A stretch of 64,000 nucleotides of DNA from JALZEG01 sp046263255 (GTDB lineage: Bacteria; Actinomycetota; CADDZG01; WHSQ01), in NCBI GenBank assembly GCA_046263255.1, contig JBHELD010000040.1:1-64000 (forward strand), written 5' to 3'. The notes beneath the pieces are model-generated. The model did no database searches, had not been told where the DNA came from, and saw only the letters and a program-made list of their open reading frames with translations. The translations under genes and the position numbers were made by a program. Below, one piece after another: positions 1 to 8,327 of this stretch. Numbering within the stretch: position 1 is the stretch's first letter; each line of letters opens with the position of its first letter.

Positions 1-88
1 TCACGCCGGGGAGCCTAACCAGAGGGAACGCGGCCGGGCGCGACCCCGGCGGCGGCTCGTGCGTGTAGAGGAGCGATGAGGCGGATAC

Positions 89-592
89 GTGGCTGACGAG
101 GCGCTGGTGGACTTCTGCCGGTCCGAGTACCCGCGGCTCGTCGGCCTCCTCGGCCTCTACTGCGGGGACAGACGCGTGGCGGAGGAGCTCGCCCAGGAGA
201 CGCTCGCACGCGTGTGGAGGAAGTGGCCCGTGGTGCACGGCCTCGACCGGCCGGACGCCTGGGCGCAGCGCGTGGCGATCAACCTCGCGAACAGCTACCT
301 GCGCCGGCTCGTGGCAGAGCGACGCGCGCGGTCGCGGGTCCCGCCGCCGCGGCACTCCGAGCTTCCACCGGTGGACGTCGTCGTGACGGTGCGACGGGCC
401 GTCGGGTCGCTCCCGCGGCGCCAGCGCGAGGCCGTCCTCCTCCACTACTACCTCGACCTCCCGCTGGCCGAGGTGGCCGAGCGGATGGGGACGACCCCCG
501 GCGCGGTCAAGTCCCTTCTGCACCGCGCCGTCGGCCGTCTGCGCTCCGGCGGATACGTCACCGAAGCGAAGGAGGTCGCCGATGTCACCTGA
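89..592 (+). CDS. SigE-family ECF RNA polymerase sigma factor
   Basis: A 167-aa sigma-70 family factor lacking regions 1 and 3. Region 2 spans roughly residues 10-75, with the helix DRRVAEELAQETLARVWRKW at 27-46. Region 4 spans about 100-152, with LPRRQREAVLLHYYLDL followed by a helix-turn-helix (AEVAERMGTTPGAVKSLLHR). It should direct core polymerase to a small regulon in response to an unknown cue. The GTG start follows a purine-rich GAGGAG stretch. The 3' end overlaps the next gene by 11 bases, so the two are probably co-translated. Family assignment is secure; the regulon cannot be read from the window. Confidence 0.93.
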   Translation: MADEALVDFCRSEYPRLVGLLGLYCGDRRVAEELAQETLARVWRKWPVVHGLDRPDAWAQRVAINLANSYLRRLVAERRARSRVPPPRHSELPPVDVVVTVRRAVGSLPRRQREAVLLHYYLDLPLAEVAERMGTTPGAVKSLLHRAVGRLRSGGYVTEAKEVADVT

Positions 593-1997
593 CCTGCACA
601 CCCTGATGCACGACGCGGCGCCGAGGCCCTCGCGCGAGGTGGACGTCGTCGCGCTCTCCCGGCGCGCGCGCCGGATCTCGGTGACGCGTGCCGCGACCGC
701 CGCGGTTGCCGCCGCGGTCGTAGCCGCCGGCGGGACCGTCGTGGCTCGTTCGTTCGACGGTGCGGAACCCACCGGCGTCGTGAGCGAGCCCGAAGAGGAC
801 CGGGCGGCGCTGCCGCCGCCTCGCCCGCACGCCGGCGATCGCTCGCATCCTCCGCGCGGCCCCCGCCACGAGGTCCTCTCCGGTACGCACGGAGACGATT
901 GGGCGGAGCCGTGGGAAGGTCAGACCTGGCGCCTCCTCGCGTGGTCGAAGGGTCACACGATCTGCGTGCAGCTCGCGTACAGGGGACAGCCGAGGAACCA
1001 GGGCCTGTGGTGCTCGCACGACCAGACCCGGCAGACCGTCCGGGACACCGCTCTCGGCGGATCGACGTCGTTCTTCACGGGAAGCGAGGACCCCGACGAG
1101 TTCTACTTCGTCGCGGGAGCGGTAGGGCCGCGCGTCGCGGAGCTCGAGCTCCGGCGTCGCGGCGCGGCGCCGGTGGCGATCCCTCTGCACGCCGCGCCCG
1201 AACAGGTAAAGGTCCCGTACCGGTACTACGCCGCCACGCTGCCGCGCTTCGACCTCGCCCATCTCGTCGCACTCGATGCAGAAGGGCGGGCCCTCGAGAC
1301 GAGCCGCATCTGCGGCCCAGGGTGCCGGGCGGAGAGGGGCGCGCGGCTGGCGGCGGAGATCGAGGCATACGAGGCGCAGCCCGTCGAGCCGGCCGCGAAG
1401 GCGGCGGTGTTCGCCGTCTCCGTCGCGGGTCAGGCGGGCCTGATCGACGAGTTCGGGCGACGGTGGTCCTACCGCGGGCTCGTCGCGACCCAGGACGGCT
1501 TCCTCGCTCGGTTCGACGCGACGAGATGCACGCGGCGTACCCCCCGCCCGGGCCAACGCGCGTGCCGGCCGGGACCGCGCACCGGAACGTTGCGTATCGC
1601 CGTGGAGGAGGACCTCTTCGTCGTCACGGGAGTGACGGGGCCGGCCTCGGGCGCCGAGCGCGCCGCGATGCTCGCCGACGAGGAAGAGGTGCCGGAAGAT
1701 CACCGCGGCTGGCGGCTCGTCGCCCACGCCTTCGCCCGGGGCGGCACCGCCCGGTCGTGGGGCGTGAGCTTCGCGCTCGCGTGGACCGGCAACGTCCCCG
1801 CGCCGCGCGGCTATACGAGCACGTGCTGGATGAACGTCTACGACGGCGACGGCGACCTCATCCTGCGGGGGCCGAACCTGGATTTCGAGGCGCCCGCCGA
1901 GGAGAGCGAGCGCGTCGCCGGCCTGACGACCGAGATCGAGACGGGGGTCGAGCCCGATCATCTCGGCGTCGCGTGCAACCCGCCGACTCGGCAATAG
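582..1997 (+). CDS. Membrane-anchored partner of the ECF sigma factor (putative anti-sigma/sensor)
   Basis: A 471-aa protein starting inside the sigma gene behind a strong AAGGAGG. The N-terminal ~34 residues are short, basic and probably cytoplasmic. One Ala/Val-rich membrane segment follows at about 36-55, then a ~400-aa extracytoplasmic region with several Cys. I recognise no named domain. The architecture (short cytoplasmic head, single TM, large outer domain) and coupling to a SigE-type factor suggest a transmembrane anti-sigma factor or co-sensor. There is no zinc-finger HxxxCxxC motif, so any anti-sigma activity is inferred from context only. Confidence 0.7.
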   Translation: MSPDLHTLMHDAAPRPSREVDVVALSRRARRISVTRAATAAVAAAVVAAGGTVVARSFDGAEPTGVVSEPEEDRAALPPPRPHAGDRSHPPRGPRHEVLSGTHGDDWAEPWEGQTWRLLAWSKGHTICVQLAYRGQPRNQGLWCSHDQTRQTVRDTALGGSTSFFTGSEDPDEFYFVAGAVGPRVAELELRRRGAAPVAIPLHAAPEQVKVPYRYYAATLPRFDLAHLVALDAEGRALETSRICGPGCRAERGARLAAEIEAYEAQPVEPAAKAAVFAVSVAGQAGLIDEFGRRWSYRGLVATQDGFLARFDATRCTRRTPRPGQRACRPGPRTGTLRIAVEEDLFVVTGVTGPASGAERAAMLADEEEVPEDHRGWRLVAHAFARGGTARSWGVSFALAWTGNVPAPRGYTSTCWMNVYDGDGDLILRGPNLDFEAPAEESERVAGLTTEIETGVEPDHLGVACNPPTRQ

Positions 1998-2041
1998 CGG
2001 GACCAGTGGCCAAATCGAAGCGGAGCGACCACAATGTCGCC

Positions 2042-2449
2042 ATGACCGAGCGCGTGGACTGGGACGAGCTCCGGGCCGAGGCCACCGAAGCCGCGGGACG
2101 CGCCTACGCGCCCTACTCGAAGACCCCCACCGGCGCGGCCGCGCTGCTGGACGACGGCAGCATCCTCACCGGCTGCACCGTCGAGAACGCGTCGTTCGGG
2201 ATCAGCCTCTGCGCGGAGTGCGGCCTCGTCTCCGCGCTCTACGACTCCGGGGGCGGACGCTTCGTCGGCGTCACGGTGTCCGACGCCGACGGCAACGTCG
2301 TCGGCCCCTGCGGACGGTGCCGGCAGCTCTTGTTCGAGGCGGGGGGGCCGGACCTGCTGGTCGACGCGGTGGACGGTCCGCGGCGGCTCGACTCGCTCCT
2401 CCCCGACCCCTTCTCGGCCGACCAGCTGAGCGAGACGACCGGCATCTGA
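2042..2449 (+). CDS. cdd: Cytidine deaminase
   Basis: A 135-aa protein of the size expected for the homotetrameric, zinc-dependent enzyme that converts cytidine and deoxycytidine to uridine and deoxyuridine. C57-A58-E59 holds the first zinc ligand and the proton-shuttling Glu, and P89-C90-G-R-C93 supplies the other two ligands. VENASFG (48-54) is the ribose-binding segment. The reading frame is open far upstream, but only this ATG fits the family length. It precedes a purine nucleoside phosphorylase by 11 bases, forming a nucleoside salvage pair. Confidence 0.95.
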   Translation: MTERVDWDELRAEATEAAGRAYAPYSKTPTGAAALLDDGSILTGCTVENASFGISLCAECGLVSALYDSGGGRFVGVTVSDADGNVVGPCGRCRQLLFEAGGPDLLVDAVDGPRRLDSLLPDPFSADQLSETTGI

Positions 2450-2460
2450 CGCACGCACCG

Positions 2461-3219
2461 TTGTCGATCGCCGAGGTGACCGGCAGGGACGGCTACCGCG
2501 TGGCGATCGTGCTCGGCTCGGGGCTCGGCTCCGTCGCGGCCCGGTTGACCGGCGCGCCTCCGATCCCGTACGCGCAGATCCCGGGATGGCCGCTCCCGCG
2601 CGTGCCGGGGCACGGGGGCGCGCTCTATGCCGGAGACGTCGAAGGGGTGCCCGCTCTGGTGATGGCCGGTCGCGTGCACCTGTACGAAGGCCACGCTTCC
2701 TCTGTCGTGACGCACGCGGTGCACGAGGCGGCCGCTGCGGGATGCGAGGTCGTCGTGCTGACGAACGCCGCCGGCGCGATCAATCGGGCGTTCTCCTTGG
2801 GCGAGGTGGTGCTGATCGCCGACCACCTGAACCTCACCGGGATCAACCCGCTCGTCGGCAGCGCGACCTTCCTCGACATGACCGGCGTCTACGATGCGGG
2901 CCTGCGCTCAGCCGCGCGTGCGGTCGACCCGAGCTTGCGGGAAGGCGTGTACGCGGGAGTGCTCGGTCCCGTCTACGAGACGCCGGCCGAGATACGGATG
3001 CTGGCGACGTTGGGCGCGGACCTCGTCGGCATGTCGACGGTCCACGAGGCGATCGCGGCGCGCTCGCGCGGCGCCCGGGTGCTGGGGCTGTCGGTCGTGA
3101 CCAACGCGGCCGCGGGGCTCTCCGGGATCGCGCTCGACCACGAGGAGGTCGCCGCCGCGGGCGACGCCGCGTCCGGACGCGTGGAGGCGTTGCTGCGGGG
3201 CGTGGTCGCGGGGCTCTAG
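2461..3219 (+). CDS. Purine nucleoside phosphorylase (trimeric PNP/MTAP family)
   Basis: Cleaves purine nucleosides with phosphate to base and ribose-1-phosphate. From the TTG at 2461 the protein is 252 aa. It has the phosphate loop GSGLG at 19-23, RVHLYEGH at 71-78, TNAAGAIN at 101-108, the catalytic Glu in VYETPAE (E173) and the base-binding Asn in VVTNAAAG (N215). The start is uncertain: no clear Shine-Dalgarno is seen, and GTG at 2476 is an alternative. It follows cdd closely and ends with a 3-4 base convergent overlap with mrp. Confidence 0.92.
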   Translation: MSIAEVTGRDGYRVAIVLGSGLGSVAARLTGAPPIPYAQIPGWPLPRVPGHGGALYAGDVEGVPALVMAGRVHLYEGHASSVVTHAVHEAAAAGCEVVVLTNAAGAINRAFSLGEVVLIADHLNLTGINPLVGSATFLDMTGVYDAGLRSAARAVDPSLREGVYAGVLGPVYETPAEIRMLATLGADLVGMSTVHEAIAARSRGARVLGLSVVTNAAAGLSGIALDHEEVAAAGDAASGRVEALLRGVVAGL

Positions 3220-4343
3220 TGGCGGTGGCCGGGCGACGTGACGATCGGAAGCTGGATCCTCTTCGCCGGCTTCGGCTTGGGCGGGAGGAGGTTCACGAGC
3301 TCCTTCGCGGTTCGCTCGAGCGACTGCGCGACCTCGCTGTCGGGCTCCTGGAGCACGATCGGCGCGCCGTGGTCGGCGTACTCGCGCAGGTTCGGGTCGA
3401 TCGGGACCTGGCCGAGCAACGGGACCTCGAGCCGGTCGGCGAGCGTCTGCCCTCCTCCGCTGCCGAAGATCTCGTAGATCTTGCCGTCGTCGCCGCGAAA
3501 GAACGACATGTTCTCGACGACGCCGACGACGTCGAGCCCGGTCTTCTCCGCCATGAAGCCCGCGCGCTGCGCGACCTTCTCGGCGACCGCCTGCGGCGTG
3601 GTCACGATCAGCATGCTCGCGCCCGGGAGGAACTGCGCGATCGAGATCGCCACGTCGCCCGTGCCCGGCGGGAGGTCGACGAGCAGGTAGTCGGGCTCGT
3701 CCCAGTGGACGTCCGAGAGGAACTGCTGGAGGGCCTTGTGGAGCATCGGCCCCCGCCACACGACCGGGTTGTCCTCGGTCGTGAACAAGCCGATCGACAC
3801 GACCTTCACGCCGAACATCGTCGGCGGCATGATCATGTCCTCGACGACCGTCGGCCGCTCGTGGATCCCGAGCATGCGCGGGATCGAGAAGCCCCACACG
3901 TCGGCGTCGAGCAGCCCGACGGAGTGTCCGAGCCTCGCGAGCGACGCCGCGATGTTCACGGTGGTGGTCGACTTGCCGACGCCCCCCTTCCCCGAGCCGA
4001 TCGCGATCACCTGCGTCGGCGAGTCGCTGCGGGCGAACGGCGCCGGCGTCTCCTTGCGGAGGCCTCCCACTAGAGCCGCCCGCTCCTCTTCCGTCATCGA
4101 GGTCAGCTCGACGTCGACGTGGGCGATCTCGGGCCACTCCTCTTTCAGGCGCGCCGGGATCACCGTGTAGAAGTAGTCCTTCAACGGACATCCGGGGATC
4201 GTCAGCGCGATGAGGACGCCGACCTCGTCACCCGACACCCGCACGTCGCGGACCATGTTCAGCTCGTTCAGCCCCCGGTGGAGCTCGGGGTCCTGGATCT
4301 CGCCGAGGACGGCGCTGATCTGGTCGACGCTGGGCATGGCCAT
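3216..4343 (-). CDS. mrp: Mrp/NBP35-type P-loop ATPase (Fe-S carrier)
   Basis: A 375-aa ApbC/Mrp protein that would bind and deliver Fe-S clusters using ATP. Residues 1-100 are a MIP18/DUF59 domain (DPELHRGLNEL; IPGCPLKDYF contains the conserved Cys). The deviant Walker A motif SGKGGVGKS is at 117-125, followed by the LLDADVWGFS switch. The ATG at 4343 has AGGAG seven bases upstream; a second ATG two codons later is also possible. The typical C-terminal CxxC of Mrp is not apparent here. Confidence 0.93.
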   Translation of the reverse strand: MAMPSVDQISAVLGEIQDPELHRGLNELNMVRDVRVSGDEVGVLIALTIPGCPLKDYFYTVIPARLKEEWPEIAHVDVELTSMTEEERAALVGGLRKETPAPFARSDSPTQVIAIGSGKGGVGKSTTTVNIAASLARLGHSVGLLDADVWGFSIPRMLGIHERPTVVEDMIMPPTMFGVKVVSIGLFTTEDNPVVWRGPMLHKALQQFLSDVHWDEPDYLLVDLPPGTGDVAISIAQFLPGASMLIVTTPQAVAEKVAQRAGFMAEKTGLDVVGVVENMSFFRGDDGKIYEIFGSGGGQTLADRLEVPLLGQVPIDPNLREYADHGAPIVLQEPDSEVAQSLERTAKELVNLLPPKPKPAKRIQLPIVTSPGHRH

Positions 4344-4394
4344 CGTGGAGCTCCTATCGCGGTCGGTTCGTCACGACTCTAAAGGGGCCGCGTC

Positions 4395-5303
4395 CTACAC
4401 CAGGACGTCCAGCCCTCTTGGAACCAAACCGATGGCCGCCCGCTGTTGTTCCCCGACGTAGTCACCGTCGACCTGGACGGGCAGCGGCCGGTCCGAGGTC
4501 AGCACGACCTTCCGGACGTCGTGGTCGTACCGGCCGCTCCGCCACCGGACGTGCGACCGGGTCAGGAAGATCGACCACACGATCCGGGGGACCGTCCCAA
4601 GGCGGACCTTCCGGAGCGCGAACAGGTCGAGCCCGCCGTCGAGGGTCGCGCCGGGACAGACGTCGACCGGCCACCGCTTGAAGTACGTGAACGGGCGGCC
4701 GTTGCAGCAGACCGCCAGGACTGCACGGGTCGTCTCGCGGCCCTCGACCTCGACGTCGATCGAGGGGTCGGCCCCACGATACTCGCCGATCCCAGTGACG
4801 AGCGCCTTGCGCAGGAACGTCCACTCCGCGCTGCGCGCCTTGGCTTCGGGATCGTTCTCGACACGCTTGACCACCTCGGCGTCGAGGCCCATTCCCGTGG
4901 AGAAGATGAAGTACCGGCCCTCGTTGGAGCCGACGTTGATCGAGCGCCGCGAGCCGCCGGCGAGCCGCGCCGCGAGGAACGCCGTCGCCTCCACCGGGTC
5001 GCGCGGGATCCCGAGCGACCTCGCCATCACGTTCGTGGTTCCGCCCGGCAGTATCCCGAGCGCGACGCCGCTGCCGACGAGGCTCTGCGCGGCCTCGTTG
5101 ATCGTCCCGTCACCGCCGAACGCGACGACCGCGTCGAACCCGCGGTCGACCGCGTCCCCCGCGAGCGAGCTCGCGTGATTGCGCGACATCGTGTCGGCGA
5201 CCTCGAGCTTGAAGTCGGCCGACAGAGCCTTCGCGATGACGCCCTTGGTGCGCGCGCTCACCGAACCGGCGCGTGCGTTCACGATCAGCAACACCCTGCG
5301 CAC
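4395..5303 (-). CDS. Diacylglycerol kinase-like lipid kinase
   Basis: A 302-aa protein of the DAGK catalytic family (YegS/BmrU/DgkB type), phosphorylating a lipid such as diacylglycerol at the inner membrane face. The nucleotide-binding signature GGDGTINE is at 63-70, and GILPGGTTNVMARSLGIP follows near 83-100. The C-terminal half is the usual beta-sandwich. It is divergent from the DUF5317 gene and downstream of mrp on the same strand. Substrate specificity cannot be read from sequence. Confidence 0.9.
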   Translation of the reverse strand: MRRVLLIVNARAGSVSARTKGVIAKALSADFKLEVADTMSRNHASSLAGDAVDRGFDAVVAFGGDGTINEAAQSLVGSGVALGILPGGTTNVMARSLGIPRDPVEATAFLAARLAGGSRRSINVGSNEGRYFIFSTGMGLDAEVVKRVENDPEAKARSAEWTFLRKALVTGIGEYRGADPSIDVEVEGRETTRAVLAVCCNGRPFTYFKRWPVDVCPGATLDGGLDLFALRKVRLGTVPRIVWSIFLTRSHVRWRSGRYDHDVRKVVLTSDRPLPVQVDGDYVGEQQRAAIGLVPRGLDVLV

Positions 5304-5382
5304 GGGGGCATCGTACGAGAGGGTCCTGTGGCCGTCCGGCGCGTATCCTGCAACCCGTGACCGCCGGAGCCGATCCGCCGCG

Positions 5383-5961
5383 ATGCTGACGGCCCTGGTG
5401 ATCGCCCTCCTCGCCGGACTCGCGGCGAGGCTGCGCGGCGGGTCGGTCCACGACCTCGCCGAGACCCGGTTCCGCTGGACTCCGCTGCTGATCGCGGGGC
5501 TGGTGGTTCAGGTCGTCTTCGTGTACTGGGACCCGGAGTGGCTGGGCGACGCCGGGGGCGTCGCGGTCGTGCTCGCGTCGAATGCGGCCGTCGCGGTGTG
5601 GCTGCTCGCCAACCGGGCGCTGCCGGGGCTGATGCTCGCGGGGGCCGGCATGGCGCTGAACGTGCTCGTGATCGCGGCCAACGGAGCGATGCCGGTGCTC
5701 GAACGCTCCGCCGAGACGGCGGGAGTGACGCGCTCGCTCGAGGACGCGAGCTTGAAGCACGAGCCGCTCGACCAAGACACCGTCCTGCCGTGGCTCGGCG
5801 ACGCGATCCCCGTGCCTCCGTTCAAGGAGGTGCTGAGCGTCGGCGACGTCGTCCTCGCCCTGGGGCTCGCGCGCGTGGTGGATGCCCGGATGATGGCGAG
5901 CCGCAGGCCGCGCCACGGCGTGGAGCCGCCGGCCGGAAGCCCTACGTCAGCTTCCGATTGA
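5383..5961 (+). CDS. DUF5317-family membrane protein
   Basis: A 192-aa protein with about five hydrophobic segments (near residues 1-17, 30-48, 57-75, 80-100 and 150-168) matching the DUF5317 family found mostly in Actinomycetota and Firmicutes. Conserved features include RLRGGSVHDL near the N terminus and the extracytoplasmic segment carrying NGAMPVL. Function is unknown. ATG at 5383 is chosen because the longer frame lies over the promoter region of the divergent lipid kinase. Its 3' end overlaps the convergent gene by 20 bases. Confidence 0.8.
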   Translation: MLTALVIALLAGLAARLRGGSVHDLAETRFRWTPLLIAGLVVQVVFVYWDPEWLGDAGGVAVVLASNAAVAVWLLANRALPGLMLAGAGMALNVLVIAANGAMPVLERSAETAGVTRSLEDASLKHEPLDQDTVLPWLGDAIPVPPFKEVLSVGDVVLALGLARVVDARMMASRRPRHGVEPPAGSPTSASD

Positions 5962-6646
5962 CCGCGTGGAGCAGCGCGCGCACCGCGGCCGACGCGACGT
6001 CGTCGTGCACCAGCGCCGACCCGACGACCGGGATCGCGGTGCCGCCGTCGAAGAAGGTCGCCCGTACGAAGACGGAGTCGGCCGAGTCCATCCGGTGGAT
6101 CAGCACCTGGTCGAGCTCCAGCTCGATGCCGCGCTCGTGGAGCACGGGCTCGAGGGCCTTCACGAGTGCCTTCGCGGCTCCCCGGGCGCGGGTCTCTCGC
6201 GACGCCCCCGCGGTGCCGCTGCCGTCGGTCTCGGTACCGTCCGGCCACTTCAGGCTCACCTCGACCCACCCCGTGTTCCCGCGGCTCCCCAGCACCACGC
6301 GGTCCAGGACGGGCCGCCTCTCGTCGTGGCGGGCGGTGTCCGGAGGGGCGGCGGGGGCCGCGACCGCGGCACGAGCCGGCTCGGGCTGGTCGAGCTTGAT
6401 CGTCGAGGGAGGAGGCGGGGGCTCGGCGTCGTCGAGCTGGACGACCGAGACGATCCGGTGGTCTATCGGGAGCCCGTAGGCCGCCGCGGCCAGTGACTGG
6501 ACGTCACGGACGACTTGCTTCGGCGAGCGCGCGGCCGTCGCGACGATGTGGATCTCCTCCGGGCCCTCCGTCCCGACGATCCGCGCGTTCTTGACGCCCG
6601 CGATCTTCCGGACCTCGGCCTCGAGCCGGTCCAGTTGCTCCCGCAT
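5942..6646 (-). CDS. Conserved hypothetical protein, paralog of the 12.5 kb gene
   Basis: A 234-aa soluble protein of unknown function. Residues 1-72 form a small alpha/beta domain (LEAEVRKIAGVKNARIV ... IHIVATAARSPKQVVRDVQS) that resembles a ligand- or metal-binding ferredoxin-like fold. A Pro/Ala-rich linker (about 75-105) leads to a second alpha/beta domain ending in the motif AAVRALLHAVNRKL. The same two-domain plan and terminal motif occur in the protein at 12502-13131. I do not recognise a named family. Confidence 0.7.
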   Translation of the reverse strand: MREQLDRLEAEVRKIAGVKNARIVGTEGPEEIHIVATAARSPKQVVRDVQSLAAAAYGLPIDHRIVSVVQLDDAEPPPPPSTIKLDQPEPARAAVAAPAAPPDTARHDERRPVLDRVVLGSRGNTGWVEVSLKWPDGTETDGSGTAGASRETRARGAAKALVKALEPVLHERGIELELDQVLIHRMDSADSVFVRATFFDGGTAIPVVGSALVHDDVASAAVRALLHAVNRKLT

Positions 6647-6797
6647 GCCCAGGAACGTACACCGCCCGTCTGGAAAAAACTACCTGACGCCCGCTGCGTC
6701 TTCTGCGTATTTCAGGGAGAATCTGGCATGCGCGGGAGAGGGCGTCAAGCCACGGATCGGTCAGATCGGACAACCCGGTCACCGAAAAACGTTTGTC

Positions 6798-6872
6798 GCG
6801 ACCGTCGCCGCAGGCGACCAAGCCGTGCGACCGTCGTCGGGCGACCGTCGCCGCAGGCGACGAAGCCGTGCG
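6798..6872. repeat. Pair of 32-bp direct repeats with internal dyad
   Basis: Two near-identical 32-bp units (6798-6829 and 6841-6872, one mismatch) contain the dyad GTCGCC-GCA-GGCGAC. They lie in the 300-bp gap between the 5942 and 6949 genes, downstream of the HD-GYP gene. A repeated structured 3' UTR or terminator remnant is likely; I see no coding content. Confidence 0.6.
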
Positions 6873-6891
6873 GCGCGGAATCCGCATCGGG

Positions 6892-6953
6892 CGGGATCGC
6901 TTGCGATCCCGCTAGAGCTAATCGGGATCGCTTGCGATCCCGCTAGAGCTAAT
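6892..6953. repeat. Perfect 31-bp tandem repeat over the HD-GYP stop codon
   Basis: Two exact tandem 31-bp units (6892-6922, 6923-6953). Each contains the hairpin GGGATCGC-TT-GCGATCCC plus CTAGAGCTAAT. The inner copy supplies the last codon and TAG of the HD-GYP gene, so the terminus and a terminator-like hairpin have been duplicated. No T-run follows, so strong intrinsic termination is not certain. Confidence 0.75.
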
Positions 6954-7956
6954 CGTTCAGGTCGATGAACACGTCGACGACGTCGGGGTCGAACTCGGTG
7001 AAGGCCCCGTCCTTCAGCACCTGCAACGTGTCGCCGGCGGGAAGCGCGGCTCTGTACGGCCGGTCGGACGTCATCGCGTCGAACGCGTCGGCGACGGCGA
7101 ACGCCCGCGCGATGAGGGGGATCTCCTCCCGGCGCAGACCGTGCGGGTAGCCCTCGCCGTTCCACCGCTCGTGGTGGCACATGATCACGTCGGTCGCCAT
7201 CGGCGAGAAACCGATCGGCTCGACGATCTTCACGCCCATCTCGGGGTGACGGCGCATGACCTCGCGCTCCGCCGCGTCGAGCGGACCTCTCTTGTTCAGC
7301 ACCGCGTCGGGCACCCCGATCTTGCCGACGTCGTGGAGCATGAAGCCGTAGACGACCTCCTCGTTCTTGGCGAGGCCGGGATCTATGGCTTCGATCGTGC
7401 GCGTGGCGAGGTCGGTCACGCGCTGCAGGTGCTGCCCCGTGACCATGTCGCGCACCTCGACGGCCGCGGCGAGCGCTGCGATCGTCGCGCGGTCGCGCAT
7501 CCTCTTCTCGGCCATCGCGTCGACGTACGACCCGAGCAGGAGCCCCGCGGCCTCGTCGACCACCACCGGCGTCTGGGAAGAAGAGGACGTGAGGGCGCGC
7601 GTGAGGTCGTCGGTCGAGCTCTCCTTGTACATCGCGCCGACGGCGCCCGATGCGAGCGCGTCGATCAGCGCCTGGTCGCCGCCGCCCATGCGATCCGCCA
7701 GCACGATGATTCGTGTCTCGGGGCTCGCGTCCCGGAGACCGCGGATCAGGCTGCAACCCGGAGACAGGTCGAGGTCGACGATCGCCACGTCGGGGGCGAT
7801 CTTGCGGCTCAACTCGAGCGCGCCGGCGGCGTCCTGCACCTGCGCGGCCACGCTGCCGACTCCGGACTGCTCGACGAGCCGCGCCAGCGACTGCGACACG
7901 GTCAGGTGACGCTCCGCTATCAGGACCGTAGGCCCGACGGGCTCCGCTGTTTCCAA
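6949..7956 (-). CDS. Response regulator with HD-GYP domain (probable c-di-GMP phosphodiesterase)
   Basis: A 335-aa protein. The receiver domain (about 8-125) has phosphoacceptor D61 in VAIVDLDLS and K111. A long helix joins it to an HD-GYP domain (about 150-330) that keeps H208-D209-V-G-K and the full HHERWNGEGYPHG motif at 261-273. Such proteins hydrolyse cyclic di-GMP to pGpG or GMP under phosphorylation control. No cognate kinase lies beside it, but a NarL-type system is divergently placed 370 bases away. All metal ligands appear present, so it is predicted active. Confidence 0.92.
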   Translation of the reverse strand: METAEPVGPTVLIAERHLTVSQSLARLVEQSGVGSVAAQVQDAAGALELSRKIAPDVAIVDLDLSPGCSLIRGLRDASPETRIIVLADRMGGGDQALIDALASGAVGAMYKESSTDDLTRALTSSSSQTPVVVDEAAGLLLGSYVDAMAEKRMRDRATIAALAAAVEVRDMVTGQHLQRVTDLATRTIEAIDPGLAKNEEVVYGFMLHDVGKIGVPDAVLNKRGPLDAAEREVMRRHPEMGVKIVEPIGFSPMATDVIMCHHERWNGEGYPHGLRREEIPLIARAFAVADAFDAMTSDRPYRAALPAGDTLQVLKDGAFTEFDPDVVDVFIDLND

Positions 7957-8185
7957 GAATTACCTCAAAGATGACGAAATAGGCCACACGGGCCATTGCC
8001 ACCAGTAGTTAACAAGCTTTAGCGTGGGCCTCGAATCCCCCGTTCGGGTCGAGTCGGTACCCGATCGGGTAGCGGAGGCGGAATCGGGAAAAAAGGAGAC
8101 ATCAGCGACATAGCGTGAGCGCGAGCGGAGCGGCGGCCCGAGGGCCGGTCTTCCAGACACCTTCGTTGTGAGGGGAGGTCCGCAT

Positions 8186-8263
8186 TTGAAGCTCCGTTTC
8201 GTTGCTCTAGCAGGTGTCCTAGCCGCTCTGTTCCACACGGCAGGCGCCAGCTGGAAGTTCTAG
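8186..8263 (+). CDS. Orphan 25-residue hydrophobic peptide
   Basis: A 26-codon frame starting TTG with a strong upstream GGGGAGG (about 7 bases spacing). It encodes a basic tip (MKLR) then a hydrophobic stretch (FVALAGVLAALFHTAGA) and ends SWKF. This looks like a bare signal peptide or single-membrane-span peptide. It is followed 12 bases later by a perfect 10-bp terminator hairpin, giving a self-contained transcription unit between the HD-GYP gene and the sensor kinase. I know no family for it. It could instead be a leader peptide for the downstream kinase operon. Confidence 0.55.
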   Translation: MKLRFVALAGVLAALFHTAGASWKF

Positions 8264-8275
8264 CGAGCAATACTT

Positions 8276-8310
8276 GAGGGAGGGGACTTCGGCCCCCTCC
8301 CTCTCTCTTT
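8276..8310 (+). terminator. Rho-independent terminator after the 25-aa peptide
   Basis: GAGGGAGGGG (8276-8285) pairs perfectly with CCCCTCCCTC (8294-8303) around an 8-base loop containing TTCG, followed by TCTCTTT. It separates the small peptide gene from the sensor kinase ATG at 8328 and could also act as an attenuator. Confidence 0.8.
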
Positions 8311-8327
8311 GCCCCGCGCTCCTTACG

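Noticed and set aside
2218..2460. Upstream ATG for the purine nucleoside phosphorylase
   Set aside because: It would run antiparallel in frame through most of cdd and gives an Arg-rich leader foreign to the family.
7957..8185. A cyclic di-GMP riboswitch in front of the 25-aa peptide
   Set aside because: The region has dyads, but I could not fit the GEMM core; the HD-GYP neighbour alone is not evidence.
8274..8327. TTG at 8274 as start of the sensor kinase
   Set aside because: It lies within the terminator hairpin and adds a non-helical leader; ATG 8328 begins directly before the first membrane helix.
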